From positions 1 to 64,000 of the IMG/VR virus record IMGVR_UViG_3300043411_000942: 64,000 bases of DNA, one strand, 5' to 3'. Numbering within the stretch: the stretch's first letter is position 1; every line of letters starts with the position of its first letter. Positions 1 to 8,097 of this stretch are shown here, in pieces. This DNA comes from a virus. The position numbers and the translations under genes were made by a program. Under the pieces are notes generated by a model, which was not told where the DNA came from, made no database searches, and saw nothing but the letters and a program-made list of their open reading frames with translations.

Positions 1-2
1 AT

Positions 3-149
3 GGTCCACGTAGTACCGCCTGTAAGTTACCGCAGTGTAGTGGTGTTTACCTAGCACGGCATTTGAAAGCGCTAGGGACGACATCAGAGGAGCTTTGGTT
101 GCCTCGTGAAGGTCATGTCGAAGATTCTGGAATCCTTGCAAGGACGTAA
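3..149 (+). CDS. Possible 3' end of a gene entering from outside the window
   Basis: Frame 3 is open from base 3 to a TAA at 147-149 (48 residues) and reads like a normal polypeptide tail ending in SGILART. No start is visible, so the gene would begin upstream of the window. It overlaps the ORF at 115-219 by 35 bases, more than is usual here, so one of the two may be false. Confidence 0.4.
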   Translation, partial: GPRSTACKLPQCSGVYLARHLKALGTTSEELWLPREGHVEDSGILART

Positions 150-219
150 AAAACCGTTCGCGTTCACTCCGATCCGAGAGAATGGTGTGAAAATTCAAGA
201 CTGGGAACCCGATGAATGA
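115..219 (+). CDS. Small hypothetical protein, 34 aa
   Basis: An ATG at 115, about 20 nt after a purine-rich CAGAGGAG, opens a 34-residue ORF starting MSKILESLQGRKK and ending WEPDE. A basic front and acidic tail are typical of phage miniproteins. The family is not recognised. It faces the minus operon that ends at 230. Confidence 0.45.
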   Translation: MSKILESLQGRKKPFAFTPIRENGVKIQDWEPDE

Positions 220-229
220 TGGCCTTTTC

Positions 230-502
230 CTACCCATGGTAGACCTCAACAATTGCCTGAACCGCCCCTGCTAACGTTGAGTAGTGAGTTTGGTCCAACG
301 CATAGCCTACCTTTGATGTAGTTGCAACCTCATACTCACTATTACCTACCTGCGTGATTGCGAAGCCATTCGTGTAGACACGAGGCTCACCTTCAGATGG
401 ATCTGAAAGTGAGGTGCCTCCGTGAATTCGAAGTGGCTCTAAGCTAACCAACCTTGAGACTAAGCCAGCAGCGACAAGCCGTTCTAACATGGAAGGTATC
501 AC
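230..502 (-). CDS. Hypothetical protein, 90 aa
   Basis: GTG start at 502 within a GTGA overlap with the stop of the upstream transglycosylase gene, so the two are translationally coupled. No recognised domain. The middle is polar with a VYTNGFAITQVG stretch and the C-terminal half is probably helical. Last gene of the minus operon running from about 3000. Confidence 0.7.
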   Translation of the reverse strand: MIPSMLERLVAAGLVSRLVSLEPLRIHGGTSLSDPSEGEPRVYTNGFAITQVGNSEYEVATTSKVGYALDQTHYSTLAGAVQAIVEVYHG

Positions 503-2157
503 TCAGTGCTCATTTCTACGGTTGCCAAGTCCTCTGGGATCTTACCGCTGGTGGCAAGTCCAGTGATCAGCCGATTGATCTGACTCCTCTTAGCCGCATC
601 CAGTGGTCCAGCCCTACGAGGGCTTGGTAGCCGTAAAGTAAGGAACAATGACTCGGTAAGTGTGAGTCGCATGGGAGTTGTATCGAGCAGCTTCTTCGTT
701 GCGGGGCCTATTCCGTAGAGGTCTGGTCCGAACTCCACAACATTGAGGTACAGCTCTAGGATCTGAAACTTGGAGAGGTGGCTCTCTAAGTCAATCGTTA
801 GGAAGGCCTCTTGAACCTTTCGCCCAAGGGTCTTGGATCTCGCTAGCCATAGGTTTTTGGCGAGTTGCATGGTCAGGGTACTTCCTCCACGCAAGGGCTT
901 CTCAGCCTTCAGGTTAGCCGCAATAGACGACACCAAAGCCTCTCGAATAAACCCATGGTGTAGGAAGAAGGCCCCATCCTCCGTGGTCAGTAACGCTGTA
1001 ATTACGTTTGGGCTAATCTCTTGAAGAGGGACCCAGTCCTTTGTCTTGGACCCTGACACCCTACTCGTTTCACCGTTAGCTCCGACTTGGTACTGAAAGG
1101 AGTCTTTTAGGCTAGCTACCGCAGGGGATACGGTAGACTTACAACCCAGATTCCACCGTAGCTTAACCTCTGGCTTCAACTCTAGGTCAAAGTCAAAGCT
1201 CCCCGTATAGGTGGACCCAAGTAGTATAGGAGTTTTTAGTTCTGTTGGCAGTGCTGAGAACCAAGCACTGCAAGTCTCCGCCCCCCACACCCTCCTTTTT
1301 TCGAGGTTGAAGTGAAGCGTTGCCGAGTCAATTCGAACTCGCTGATCGGAACTAGTAAGTTTATCTAGGCCTACTGGTCCCACTTCGATTGACTTGAACG
1401 TCGTAGGTAAGCAGTTGCCTTGATGATCCGTGTGTAATTGCTTTGAGCACACCACGAGAGACTCCAACGTGCCGAGTATCCCCTCTGGTGTTTGCTCTAC
1501 CTTCATACCTGCGGCAGCTAACCCGGCCCCAAAGGCACTCGTAGTAATCGACCCTACTTTGAGGGTCTTATTCGCCAAGTGGGCCGTGACCTTTTGAAAT
1601 GAGACCTTACCTAGGGTATGCCCCATCACTTGCCCTCTAGGCGTAAACTCCCCGCTATCTAGAAGTACTTGAGAGCCTGTCCGGGTGAGAGTCACACCCT
1701 TCGCGTCAAAGTCTCCTCTGGGGTGGTAGCCACTAACCGTCTCAGCCACGACAGCTTGAGACCCAAAACGCACCCCACCTAGAGTCGCGAAAGACTCTTC
1801 GTACGTAGCGTAAACCTCCAGGTCTTCCCCAGTGACTAGGTACCCATCACTTTTCTCATCGCCTTTAGCTCCCTTTGGCTTCTGACTCAGAGCTATATTG
1901 ACGCTACCACCCTGCAAGTGAACTTGCTTTGTGTCTCGCCACACATAGACCTTCGGGAAGCTACCCTTCAGCCAGCCCCGATTAACCGTCACGCCTGTTA
2001 GGAGCACTCCGCCTCTTAGGGGAGCTACTATCTCCACTTTCGTTACGGTTACCCCTGACTTTTCATTGAGGTAAGCTCGAATAGCAATGGGAGCCCCAAA
2101 CCAAAATGCCACTAGGGTAATGGCGAGACCAATCAAGAAGGCGTACTTTTTATTCAT
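499..2157 (-). CDS. Membrane-anchored GT51 peptidoglycan glycosyltransferase with AsmA-like N-terminal region
   Basis: 552 aa. The start at 2157 (MNKKYAF) gives an N-terminal membrane anchor at residues 5-25, and the ATG overlaps the upstream stop. Residues about 30-380 form a beta-rich region with AsmA/YdbH-like phrases (for example VEIVAPLRGGVLLTGV). Residues about 385-530 carry all the glycosyltransferase-51 motifs: EDGAFFLHHG (393-402, catalytic Glu), GGSTLTMQLAKNLW (about 422-436), RKVQE (446-450) and KFQILELYLN (463-472). Enzymes of this family polymerise lipid II into glycan strands on the periplasmic face of the inner membrane. No transpeptidase domain follows, so it is a monofunctional MtgA-like enzyme with an unusual large periplasmic domain. 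A wall-building rather than wall-cutting enzyme is unexpected on a phage-like replicon. The GT51 assignment is firm; AsmA similarity is moderate. Confidence 0.88.
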   Translation of the reverse strand: MNKKYAFLIGLAITLVAFWFGAPIAIRAYLNEKSGVTVTKVEIVAPLRGGVLLTGVTVNRGWLKGSFPKVYVWRDTKQVHLQGGSVNIALSQKPKGAKGDEKSDGYLVTGEDLEVYATYEESFATLGGVRFGSQAVVAETVSGYHPRGDFDAKGVTLTRTGSQVLLDSGEFTPRGQVMGHTLGKVSFQKVTAHLANKTLKVGSITTSAFGAGLAAAGMKVEQTPEGILGTLESLVVCSKQLHTDHQGNCLPTTFKSIEVGPVGLDKLTSSDQRVRIDSATLHFNLEKRRVWGAETCSAWFSALPTELKTPILLGSTYTGSFDFDLELKPEVKLRWNLGCKSTVSPAVASLKDSFQYQVGANGETSRVSGSKTKDWVPLQEISPNVITALLTTEDGAFFLHHGFIREALVSSIAANLKAEKPLRGGSTLTMQLAKNLWLARSKTLGRKVQEAFLTIDLESHLSKFQILELYLNVVEFGPDLYGIGPATKKLLDTTPMRLTLTESLFLTLRLPSPRRAGPLDAAKRSQINRLITGLATSGKIPEDLATVEMSTE

Positions 2158-2752
2158 TATTCCTCGGGGCACGACGGCCGTTGTGGACCCGGAATCCCAT
2201 ATCTTCGCCGTCTTCGATGCATGGGTGCATCGGCACTGCACCGCAGTCAGGGCATGCAACCTCAATGTTGAGTAGCTGCAAGTCCTCATTGCGGAACCCT
2301 ACAACCGCAGCGAGTAAACGAGCAACAGCCGCCTGTTTTACAGCCTTACTTTGGGTACCTGTTGCCCACCCATGGTAGGATGTACCTCCAATATCCAAGA
2401 CTACCTCAGTAGTGAATGTCAAATTGTCTTCGGGTCCTGTGCGAGATGACTCATACCTTGGGGTGGAGTTGGCTTTGTTTTGGCAGTATAGGGCTAGGAC
2501 CTTTACTGCTACGTCGTGGCGAGACTGCAAGTACTTCGCTGTAGCTAATTGAACAGGCCTCCACCCAAGCTCATAGGCATCGAAGATTACCGTATGAAGG
2601 CATGACAAGGAGACTCTATTCTCCGCCAACCTATGTAAATAAGCCTGGTGTAGCTCGGGTGGGAGGACATTGGTAGAATTTGCCCAAGATTGAACAACCC
2701 GCTCAAAGTCCTTTGCATTGAAGCCCTCAAGTTGTCGAAGGTCTAAGCTCAT
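2150..2752 (-). CDS. dsRNA-binding domain protein with C-terminal phage zinc-binding motif
   Basis: 200 aa from ATG 2752 (MSLDLRQLEG); the longer frame to 2797 overlaps the upstream gene. Residues about 95-150 match a double-stranded RNA-binding domain: TPRYESSRTGP, then FTTEVVLDIGG and GWATGTQSKAVKQAAVARLL, the last being the SK..KQAAA helix that contacts RNA. Residues about 170-196 have CPDCGAVPMHPC...H..R, a zinc-binding motif common in phage and actinobacterial proteins. The N-terminal third is helical and unassigned. No RNase III catalytic signature is present, so binding or masking of dsRNA is more likely than cleavage. It overlaps the GT51 start by 8 nt and is probably co-transcribed with it. 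Confidence 0.75.
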   Translation of the reverse strand: MSLDLRQLEGFNAKDFERVVQSWANSTNVLPPELHQAYLHRLAENRVSLSCLHTVIFDAYELGWRPVQLATAKYLQSRHDVAVKVLALYCQNKANSTPRYESSRTGPEDNLTFTTEVVLDIGGTSYHGWATGTQSKAVKQAAVARLLAAVVGFRNEDLQLLNIEVACPDCGAVPMHPCIEDGEDMGFRVHNGRRAPRNNE

Positions 2753-2766
2753 AGGTACCGATCCAT

Positions 2767-3000
2767 CTAGAGTAACCCAGAGTAGTAATCTGCCCACATA
2801 TCATCCCAAAACTGATGATGGTCTATAGCACAACCTCTACATAATGGTATGGGGGCGTTAGGATCTAGGATGGGCTCCTCTAAGATCCGCTCTATTCGCG
2901 TTTGGGGTACTGACTCGTAGCAGGTCCTAGAGGGCTCTAATTTCACTTCGTCCCCCTCAGCCCCCTCAGTTTGACAGCGACAACAAAGCATGTACATCAT
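2767..3000 (-). CDS. Small zinc-binding protein, 77 aa
   Basis: Two CxxC pairs (CCRC near the N terminus and CRGC near residue 55) with a conserved basic/aromatic tail suggest one zinc ribbon. The start is uncertain among ATGs at 3000, 2997 and 2991; GGTGGGG lies just upstream. First gene of the minus operon; function unknown. Confidence 0.65.
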   Translation of the reverse strand: MMYMLCCRCQTEGAEGDEVKLEPSRTCYESVPQTRIERILEEPILDPNAPIPLCRGCAIDHHQFWDDMWADYYSGLL

Positions 3001-3123
3001 GCCCCACCAGGTAAACAATGCCAGGTCCTAGCAGGACCGCCGAGATGAACACGAATGAAATGACTTTCTGATGCATCTAGCCCATCTACACCAAAAAGAG
3101 CGGCAACCGCAAAGAAAAAAACC

Positions 3124-3152
3124 GTTAAGGTTCGCGTTAAGGTGTACGTAAG
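3124..3152 (+). promoter_or_regulatory. Phage promoter motif upstream of 3160
   Basis: GTTAAG (3124-3129), 15 nt, TACGTAAG (3145-3152), then 7 nt to ATG 3160. A second GTTAAG sits at 3135-3140. It matches the consensus found about 30 times in the window. Confidence 0.75.
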
Positions 3153-3159
3153 AGAGAGT

Positions 3160-3531
3160 ATGAACATCAATCCTACGACTTTGAAAGATGCTGGTTACCG
3201 AGGCCCCTACTCCCAGCCTATCCATGGGGATTTCTGCCGAGGTTTGTACCAGAAGACCGTTTACGGTCAAGCTCATGGCAAGGTGATGAAGAGCTACTTC
3301 CTCAACGTCCTCATCTGGGAGTTCCCAAACCGCCCCCTGAGCGCTAGCGTGGACGTGGTCTTCTCCCAAGAGGATGGCCTGACCTCGCGTGGAAGTGAGG
3401 GCCGTGATTGTTACACCTCGTTCAAGGTGGACCTTTACCTTGGCGGTGACACAACCATCGAGCAAATGGAGGAGTTTTACGCGAAGCTCTACCTGAAGCT
3501 TGAGTGTACTCCGGACGTCCACAACAACTGA
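3160..3531 (+). CDS. Hypothetical protein, 123 aa
   Basis: ATG at 3160 lies 7 nt after a phage promoter motif and opens MNINPTTLKDAGYRG. The protein is beta-rich (YFLNVLIWEFP, KVDLYLGG) and has no recognised domain. A 164-aa ORF on the opposite strand is judged to be its shadow because the promoter and coding flow favour this strand. Confidence 0.72.
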   Translation: MNINPTTLKDAGYRGPYSQPIHGDFCRGLYQKTVYGQAHGKVMKSYFLNVLIWEFPNRPLSASVDVVFSQEDGLTSRGSEGRDCYTSFKVDLYLGGDTTIEQMEEFYAKLYLKLECTPDVHNN

Positions 3532-3539
3532 GATTGAAC

Positions 3540-4073
3540 ATGACGCAAGTTACAAGATTCAGAGATATTCCACCCTACACTAAGAGCCCACCCTACACTG
3601 TGAATGTAGGGTTGGGTTACTTGGTGGCACACTATACCATGTGTGTAACCGAGTGGGGTCTGGACGTGTCCCCAGACTTCCAGAGGGCTTACGTCTGGAC
3701 GGCTAATCAGAAAGTCAGTTTCGTGGAGTACTTCCTACGTGGAGGGTCCTCTGGAGTGGACATCTATACGAACTGTCCTACTTGGAATTCCATGGTACCC
3801 CCATTGGACCCCAAGTCATGGTTCGTTCTTGTCGATGGGAAGCAGCGACTTGACGCATTGCTCGGGTTTCTTAACAACGAGTTCCAAGTGTTCGGGGGAA
3901 GCTACTTTCGAGACTCACCAATGATGAGGCAAGTTGACCACACAACTGGTAAGATTATCTACCGTCGAGACTCGATTACTGAGAAACTAATAGCTAATCG
4001 TGTGAATCAAGCAGTTACAAATGCTTGGAAAGGGGTGGCTCCAATCAAAGAGAGCCCCCGAATCCTCCATTGA
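3540..4073 (+). CDS. DUF262 (GmrSD/ParB-like N-terminal) domain protein
   Basis: 177 aa from ATG 3540. The diagnostic motifs are PDFQRAYVWTANQ (about residues 48-60) and VDGKQRLDALLGFLN (about 100-114), which match the nucleotide-binding DUF262 core of GmrS/ParB-like proteins. Short phage versions lacking the nuclease DUF1524 domain are common, and this one has no HNH tail. The C terminus ends abruptly in a frame overlapping the next ORF, so a frameshift or truncation is possible. Confidence 0.82.
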   Translation: MTQVTRFRDIPPYTKSPPYTVNVGLGYLVAHYTMCVTEWGLDVSPDFQRAYVWTANQKVSFVEYFLRGGSSGVDIYTNCPTWNSMVPPLDPKSWFVLVDGKQRLDALLGFLNNEFQVFGGSYFRDSPMMRQVDHTTGKIIYRRDSITEKLIANRVNQAVTNAWKGVAPIKESPRILH

Positions 4074-4155
4074 GGAGTTTGCCAATTCTGGTGGCTACTT
4101 TGATGCTTTTGGGGTATACGCTGGTCAACCCAAAACCAAGAGGCACAGATGCTAA
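4021..4155 (+). CDS. Small ORF, 44 aa, overlapping the DUF262 gene end
   Basis: ATG 4021 to TAA 4155, with its stop overlapping the ATG of the carbamoyltransferase gene. The tail (SIEEFANSGGYFDAFGVY) reads like real protein. The 53-base overlap with the DUF262 gene suggests either a separate coupled gene or the true C terminus of DUF262 after a frameshift near 4020. Confidence 0.4.
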   Translation: MLGKGWLQSKRAPESSIEEFANSGGYFDAFGVYAGQPKTKRHRC

Positions 4156-5366
4156 GTGAACTTGAGATTCAGCTAGTAACCAAGTATATCTTGAGCCTCG
4201 ATGAGCGATCAGACCGCTATGGGGATGAGTTGGTAGACCACGTACTCCATCGCGTATCCTATCTCAACTATGATGATGGGGTCGATTGGGACACCTATGG
4301 AGCTATCTGCTCGTTTAGGGATGCGTTTGAAGATGAAGCACGAGTGGCCTTTGTTGAGAGAGTCCTCCAAGGAGATAGCCCACAAGTAAGTGCCAAACAA
4401 CCCGATGCCCCATGTCACATTCTGGCTGCGAGTCAATTTGACATCAAGACTATCGACCTCGTATTCAAAAGGGCTCAGGAAATAGAGCATTCGACAACTG
4501 AGAGACTTCTACACAAGCTACAGGGTAAGACCTTGGCTTGCGTTTTCTATGAGCCGTCTACCCGAACATCCTCCAGCTTCATTGCTGCAATGGGTAAGCT
4601 TGGTGGGAACGTGATACCCATCACACAAGGGGTCCAGTACTCAAGTGTTTCCAAGGGTGAGTCGCTAGAAGATACGATCGTCACCTTGGGTCAATATGCA
4701 GATGCAATTGTTCTTCGTCATCCTACGGTAGGGGCTTCAGCTCTTGCGGCTAGCGTTAGTCCCGTGCCAATCATCAATGCAGGGGATGGTATTAGTGAGC
4801 ACCCCACGCAAGCTCTTCTAGACCTCTACACGATCCAAAGAGAATTTGGGCGTACCTCCAACCTTAAGGTAGCCTTTGTAGGGGACCTTGCGAATGGACG
4901 GACGATCCACAGCTTAGCTGCACTCTTAGCGCTCTACCCAGGAAATGAGTTCTCCCTGGTATCCCCATTCCTACTGAAGCTAAGTCATGATTCGGCTCCT
5001 TACCTGCGAATCAAAGACAAGGTAACCCATGAGATTCACGTAAAGGATAGCCTGGTAAAGGCTGAGGAGGTCTTGGCAGAGGCAGACGTGGTCTACATGA
5101 CGCGAATCCAGAGAGAGCGGTTCGGGTTCCTAGAGAACTACTCTGAGGTAAAGGACTCCTGCATCCTCACGGAGGAGCTAGTAAGGAAGCTCAAGCCCTC
5201 GGCACGTATTCTACACCCCCTCCCGCGAGTCAACGAGATTCCAAGGGAGATCGACTCTGACCCTAGAGCGGCCTACTTCCGAGAGGTCAAAATGGGGCTT
5301 TACGTGAGGATGGCCCTCCTAGACCTAACAATGGGGTCTACCTCCCCTTGGCTACCCAACCTATAA
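4149..5366 (+). CDS. pyrB: Aspartate carbamoyltransferase catalytic chain
   Basis: 405 aa. ATCase condenses carbamoyl phosphate and aspartate, the committed step of pyrimidine synthesis. The catalytic chain begins near residue 88 (CHILAASQFD). It keeps the carbamoyl-phosphate loop EPSTRTSSSF (135-144), the mobile-loop Ser-Lys of SVSKGES (about 167-172), HPTQALLDLY (218-227), the second-domain GDLANGRTIHSL (about 246), TRIQRERF, HPLPRVNEI and DPRAAYFRE, so it should be active. Residues 1-85 are an extension not found in ordinary PyrB (about 310 aa), acidic and helical, of unknown role. No PyrI or dihydroorotase neighbour is seen. It likely acts as an auxiliary metabolic gene raising UMP/CTP supply. 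Confidence 0.93.
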   Translation: MLSELEIQLVTKYILSLDERSDRYGDELVDHVLHRVSYLNYDDGVDWDTYGAICSFRDAFEDEARVAFVERVLQGDSPQVSAKQPDAPCHILAASQFDIKTIDLVFKRAQEIEHSTTERLLHKLQGKTLACVFYEPSTRTSSSFIAAMGKLGGNVIPITQGVQYSSVSKGESLEDTIVTLGQYADAIVLRHPTVGASALAASVSPVPIINAGDGISEHPTQALLDLYTIQREFGRTSNLKVAFVGDLANGRTIHSLAALLALYPGNEFSLVSPFLLKLSHDSAPYLRIKDKVTHEIHVKDSLVKAEEVLAEADVVYMTRIQRERFGFLENYSEVKDSCILTEELVRKLKPSARILHPLPRVNEIPREIDSDPRAAYFREVKMGLYVRMALLDLTMGSTSPWLPNL

Positions 5367-5388
5367 CATACTTATCCTGAGGTTAGGT

Positions 5389-6330
5389 ATGTCCTTCAAC
5401 GCCAGAGAAGCGGTTCGTCTACTCCTTGCTATGTCTATGGAGGAGGCCAAGCAAGCACTAGGATTTGCCCCAAATGCGAATCCTAGCTCGGGAGAGATCC
5501 AACGAGCCTACCGCGCAAAGGCTATTCAAAATCACCCTGACCGTGGAGGCGACCCAAAGAAGATGGTCGTCATCAACGTAGCTAAGGAGATATTGGAGGG
5601 GAAGCGAGTAAACGATAAGACCGAGTACACCCCGGACGTTGAGGATGCTGGAGTAAAGAAGCAGCGTCAACAAGAGGCGTTTGTTGCGGACGTGAAAGCG
5701 GAGAAGACGAAGGTAGAGAGTGCATTCGAGGCGGCAAAGGCGGCAGTACTATACCCATTCGGTAGACACACTATACCATTTCCTGAGTTCTTGGACACTG
5801 CCTTCGAGTCGATAGCCAAAATCCAGGATGAACTTCAGGATGGACTGGACAATTCCCCTCAGCAGGACCCGGATTGGTTAAAGACGCAGCAACTTTGCGA
5901 CACCATCGTCGGTAAGATGCGGCGAGTAGACCAGCAACGCATGGTAGTTTTACCACACATTCTCACCTTCAAGGATATCGAGTCTCGATTCAAGAAAATG
6001 GAGACTCTCCTTAAGTCTTATGAGGCCTTAATGGCGGAATCCTCTAAGCTCGTAGGCCTACTCAATACCAGTGAAGATGTACCATTGACCTGGGATAGCA
6101 TCTACTACCATACTCACGGTATGTTCTCGGCCTACCTGTCGAACCTTCGTGACACATTGAAGGGGTCAGAGCTAAAGCGACTCGAAAAGCAACTGAAAGA
6201 CAGTAGAGAGGCTATCAGTAAGAGCAAGACTGCCAATAAGATCGGCGGGTTTACTCCTATCAGACAATGGGACCAGCTGGAATTCCCTACAAGCTTCGAG
6301 GACCTCCTAGACTTCGTGGGGTCTAGGTGA
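5389..6330 (+). CDS. J-domain protein (N-terminal J domain)
   Basis: 313 aa. Residues about 12-75 form a J domain with AYRAKAIQNHPDRGGD containing the HPD tripeptide that stimulates Hsp70 ATPase. There is no Gly/Phe region or zinc domain, so it is a class III J protein. The remaining 240 residues are charged and helical with likely coiled coils (KRLEKQLKDSREAISKSK). It probably redirects host DnaK to a phage target. Its stop overlaps the GTG of the next gene. Confidence 0.85.
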   Translation: MSFNAREAVRLLLAMSMEEAKQALGFAPNANPSSGEIQRAYRAKAIQNHPDRGGDPKKMVVINVAKEILEGKRVNDKTEYTPDVEDAGVKKQRQQEAFVADVKAEKTKVESAFEAAKAAVLYPFGRHTIPFPEFLDTAFESIAKIQDELQDGLDNSPQQDPDWLKTQQLCDTIVGKMRRVDQQRMVVLPHILTFKDIESRFKKMETLLKSYEALMAESSKLVGLLNTSEDVPLTWDSIYYHTHGMFSAYLSNLRDTLKGSELKRLEKQLKDSREAISKSKTANKIGGFTPIRQWDQLEFPTSFEDLLDFVGSR

Positions 6331-7394
6331 GTATCCTTGCTAGGGTCGTCTACCGGTTTGCAGCGACCAAACAAGAGACCGCCTTTCTTGCTCTTCTGGA
6401 GAAGGTACGCAAAGGGGCAGACTCCTCTCTCAAAATACCACAGCTACTGCAAATTCTAGACTACCTTGGTGGTTGGACTTACAAGGTGGTTGATGGCCTG
6501 AAGGCTCCTTGGGTTACGAAGCCTAAGATAGTATCCACGGATACGCTAACCGAGGCAGAGGTTACGGAACGGTATCAAGATCGTTTACGCTTAGAGACCG
6601 GGCCGAAGCAGCTTGGGAAGTTCTACCCCTTTGATCTTACAGAGCCCAAGATACTGCCTGGTGGTAGTTTCGGGTTCACCTACAAGGAGTACATCCTAAC
6701 CAATGGCATCCTATTCCGATCCCCAGAGGGGAAGGAGTATGAAGCTTTCAATCGAAATGCTCAGGGTGAGCCACTACAAGGCGTGGTATGGGAGCCTAAG
6801 CTCAAAGAGTGGCTTAGGAAGGAGACCAAGTTCCTTGACCAGATCTCTCAGGTACTTGGCGTAGCTACGCCTTCTGATTCGGGAGTGACTCCAACGTCAA
6901 CCGGGCTGAGTCAATCGAAAGTTAGGGACTTGAGTGGTACGGGTACCTGCCCTGCCTGCTTCCGTAACATCAAGCTCAAGAAGAATGGAGACCAGTACAA
7001 AATGGTCCTCCATGGCTACGAGCGTCCAGGTTGGGGTTACACGGAAGGTCGTTGCATAGGCGTAGACCACCCACCCTTCGAGGAGAGCCCCAAAGGAACC
7101 AAAGAGGTCGTCAAGGTGCTTACAGACCGAGTAAGAGGTCTCCAGCGCTACCTGAAGGACCTAGAAGCCGGAAAGTTTGACGCTATCTCTACGAGAGGTA
7201 ATGCAATCGTTCGCAAGGGGGACCCATCTTGGACCAAAGAGTTCATTGCGAAAGTAGCTGAGGTCGAGTACGACATCAAACAGTTGGACGCAGACATTCA
7301 CTCGTTTGAGCAGCTGATTCAAAAGTGGACTAAGGCCGACCTTCCTAAGGTAGGGGATAAAGTAGCCCCTCCACCACGCTTCCTTACCTTGTAG
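6327..7394 (+). CDS. Hypothetical protein with CxxC zinc site, 355 aa
   Basis: GTG start at 6327 in a GTGA overlap with the J-protein stop. Residues about 207-250 contain CPACFRNIKL followed by MVLHGYERPGWGYTEGRC, a conserved phrase I associate with plasmid and phage proteins of unknown function. The C-terminal about 100 residues look like a coiled coil (VEYDIKQLDADIHSFEQL). No catalytic motif seen. Confidence 0.75.
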   Translation: MSILARVVYRFAATKQETAFLALLEKVRKGADSSLKIPQLLQILDYLGGWTYKVVDGLKAPWVTKPKIVSTDTLTEAEVTERYQDRLRLETGPKQLGKFYPFDLTEPKILPGGSFGFTYKEYILTNGILFRSPEGKEYEAFNRNAQGEPLQGVVWEPKLKEWLRKETKFLDQISQVLGVATPSDSGVTPTSTGLSQSKVRDLSGTGTCPACFRNIKLKKNGDQYKMVLHGYERPGWGYTEGRCIGVDHPPFEESPKGTKEVVKVLTDRVRGLQRYLKDLEAGKFDAISTRGNAIVRKGDPSWTKEFIAKVAEVEYDIKQLDADIHSFEQLIQKWTKADLPKVGDKVAPPPRFLTL

Positions 7395-7401
7395 GAGTAA
7401 A

Positions 7402-8079
7402 ATGCTCTCAATTATCTCAAATGTCGTAGCTAGGTGGAAGAAAAAGGCTAACAACGAGTCCGTCTGGGCCGTAGGATCTGAGCGTAAGGACTACGTTGAG
7501 GTTGTTTGGGACATGTACAAGTCCTCCTACCAAAAAATCGGCATGCACGTCTCAAGCCCTGCGGGTCTCTTGGACTACGACAAGTGGGAAATTATGCTTG
7601 ACGAAGACAAACCCGTAGCTTTCAACCTGTACAAGAGCACCTCGATGGGGTTAAAGGTTGGGTTGGCAGGTACGGATGGATCGTCTGTAGGCAAGGGTAT
7701 GATGAAAGACCACTTCAAGGCTCGACTTATGCGCCCTGGAGTGTACGCTGAAGTTAGCCATGCCGTAGAGCGTCTAAGTGCCGGAGCCCCTGTCGTTTGT
7801 GCTGTACACGTACCCAAGGTTCTCGGTAAAACTGTAGTACCCCAAGAAGATGGAGTACACTACCAAAGGTCACTGGAAGGGTTAGGTCCTGTGGTGAAAA
7901 AGTTGATTGGGAACCCCAAAGGGGTTCCGTCTGGTTCGGAAAATGCGTGTGAGATCTATGCTAACCCAGGGGAACCACTATCCCCCGAAGAGGCTGTAAG
8001 GCTCGCAGCTGAGCATAAGGTGAGTCAAGAGATTGACATGGCAGAGCATGCCTCTTGTCAACTTGACCTAGACGACTGA
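7402..8079 (+). CDS. Hypothetical protein, possible GNAT-like fold, 225 aa
   Basis: A clear ORF directly downstream of the 6327 gene. WDMYKSSYQKIGMHV followed by KPVAFNLYKSTSMGLKVGLAG and GSSVGKGMMKDHF resembles a phage family sometimes labelled acetyltransferase-like. The acetyl-CoA loop is not convincing, so the assignment is weak. The C-terminal tail is acidic. Confidence 0.7.
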   Translation: MLSIISNVVARWKKKANNESVWAVGSERKDYVEVVWDMYKSSYQKIGMHVSSPAGLLDYDKWEIMLDEDKPVAFNLYKSTSMGLKVGLAGTDGSSVGKGMMKDHFKARLMRPGVYAEVSHAVERLSAGAPVVCAVHVPKVLGKTVVPQEDGVHYQRSLEGLGPVVKKLIGNPKGVPSGSENACEIYANPGEPLSPEEAVRLAAEHKVSQEIDMAEHASCQLDLDD

Positions 8080-8097
8080 ATGCTCTATAAGAGGGGC

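Noticed and set aside
3028-3522. Minus-strand frame of 164 codons
   Set aside because: Fully opposite the 3160 gene, which has a promoter and better protein composition; this frame is Cys/His/Arg-heavy like an antisense shadow.
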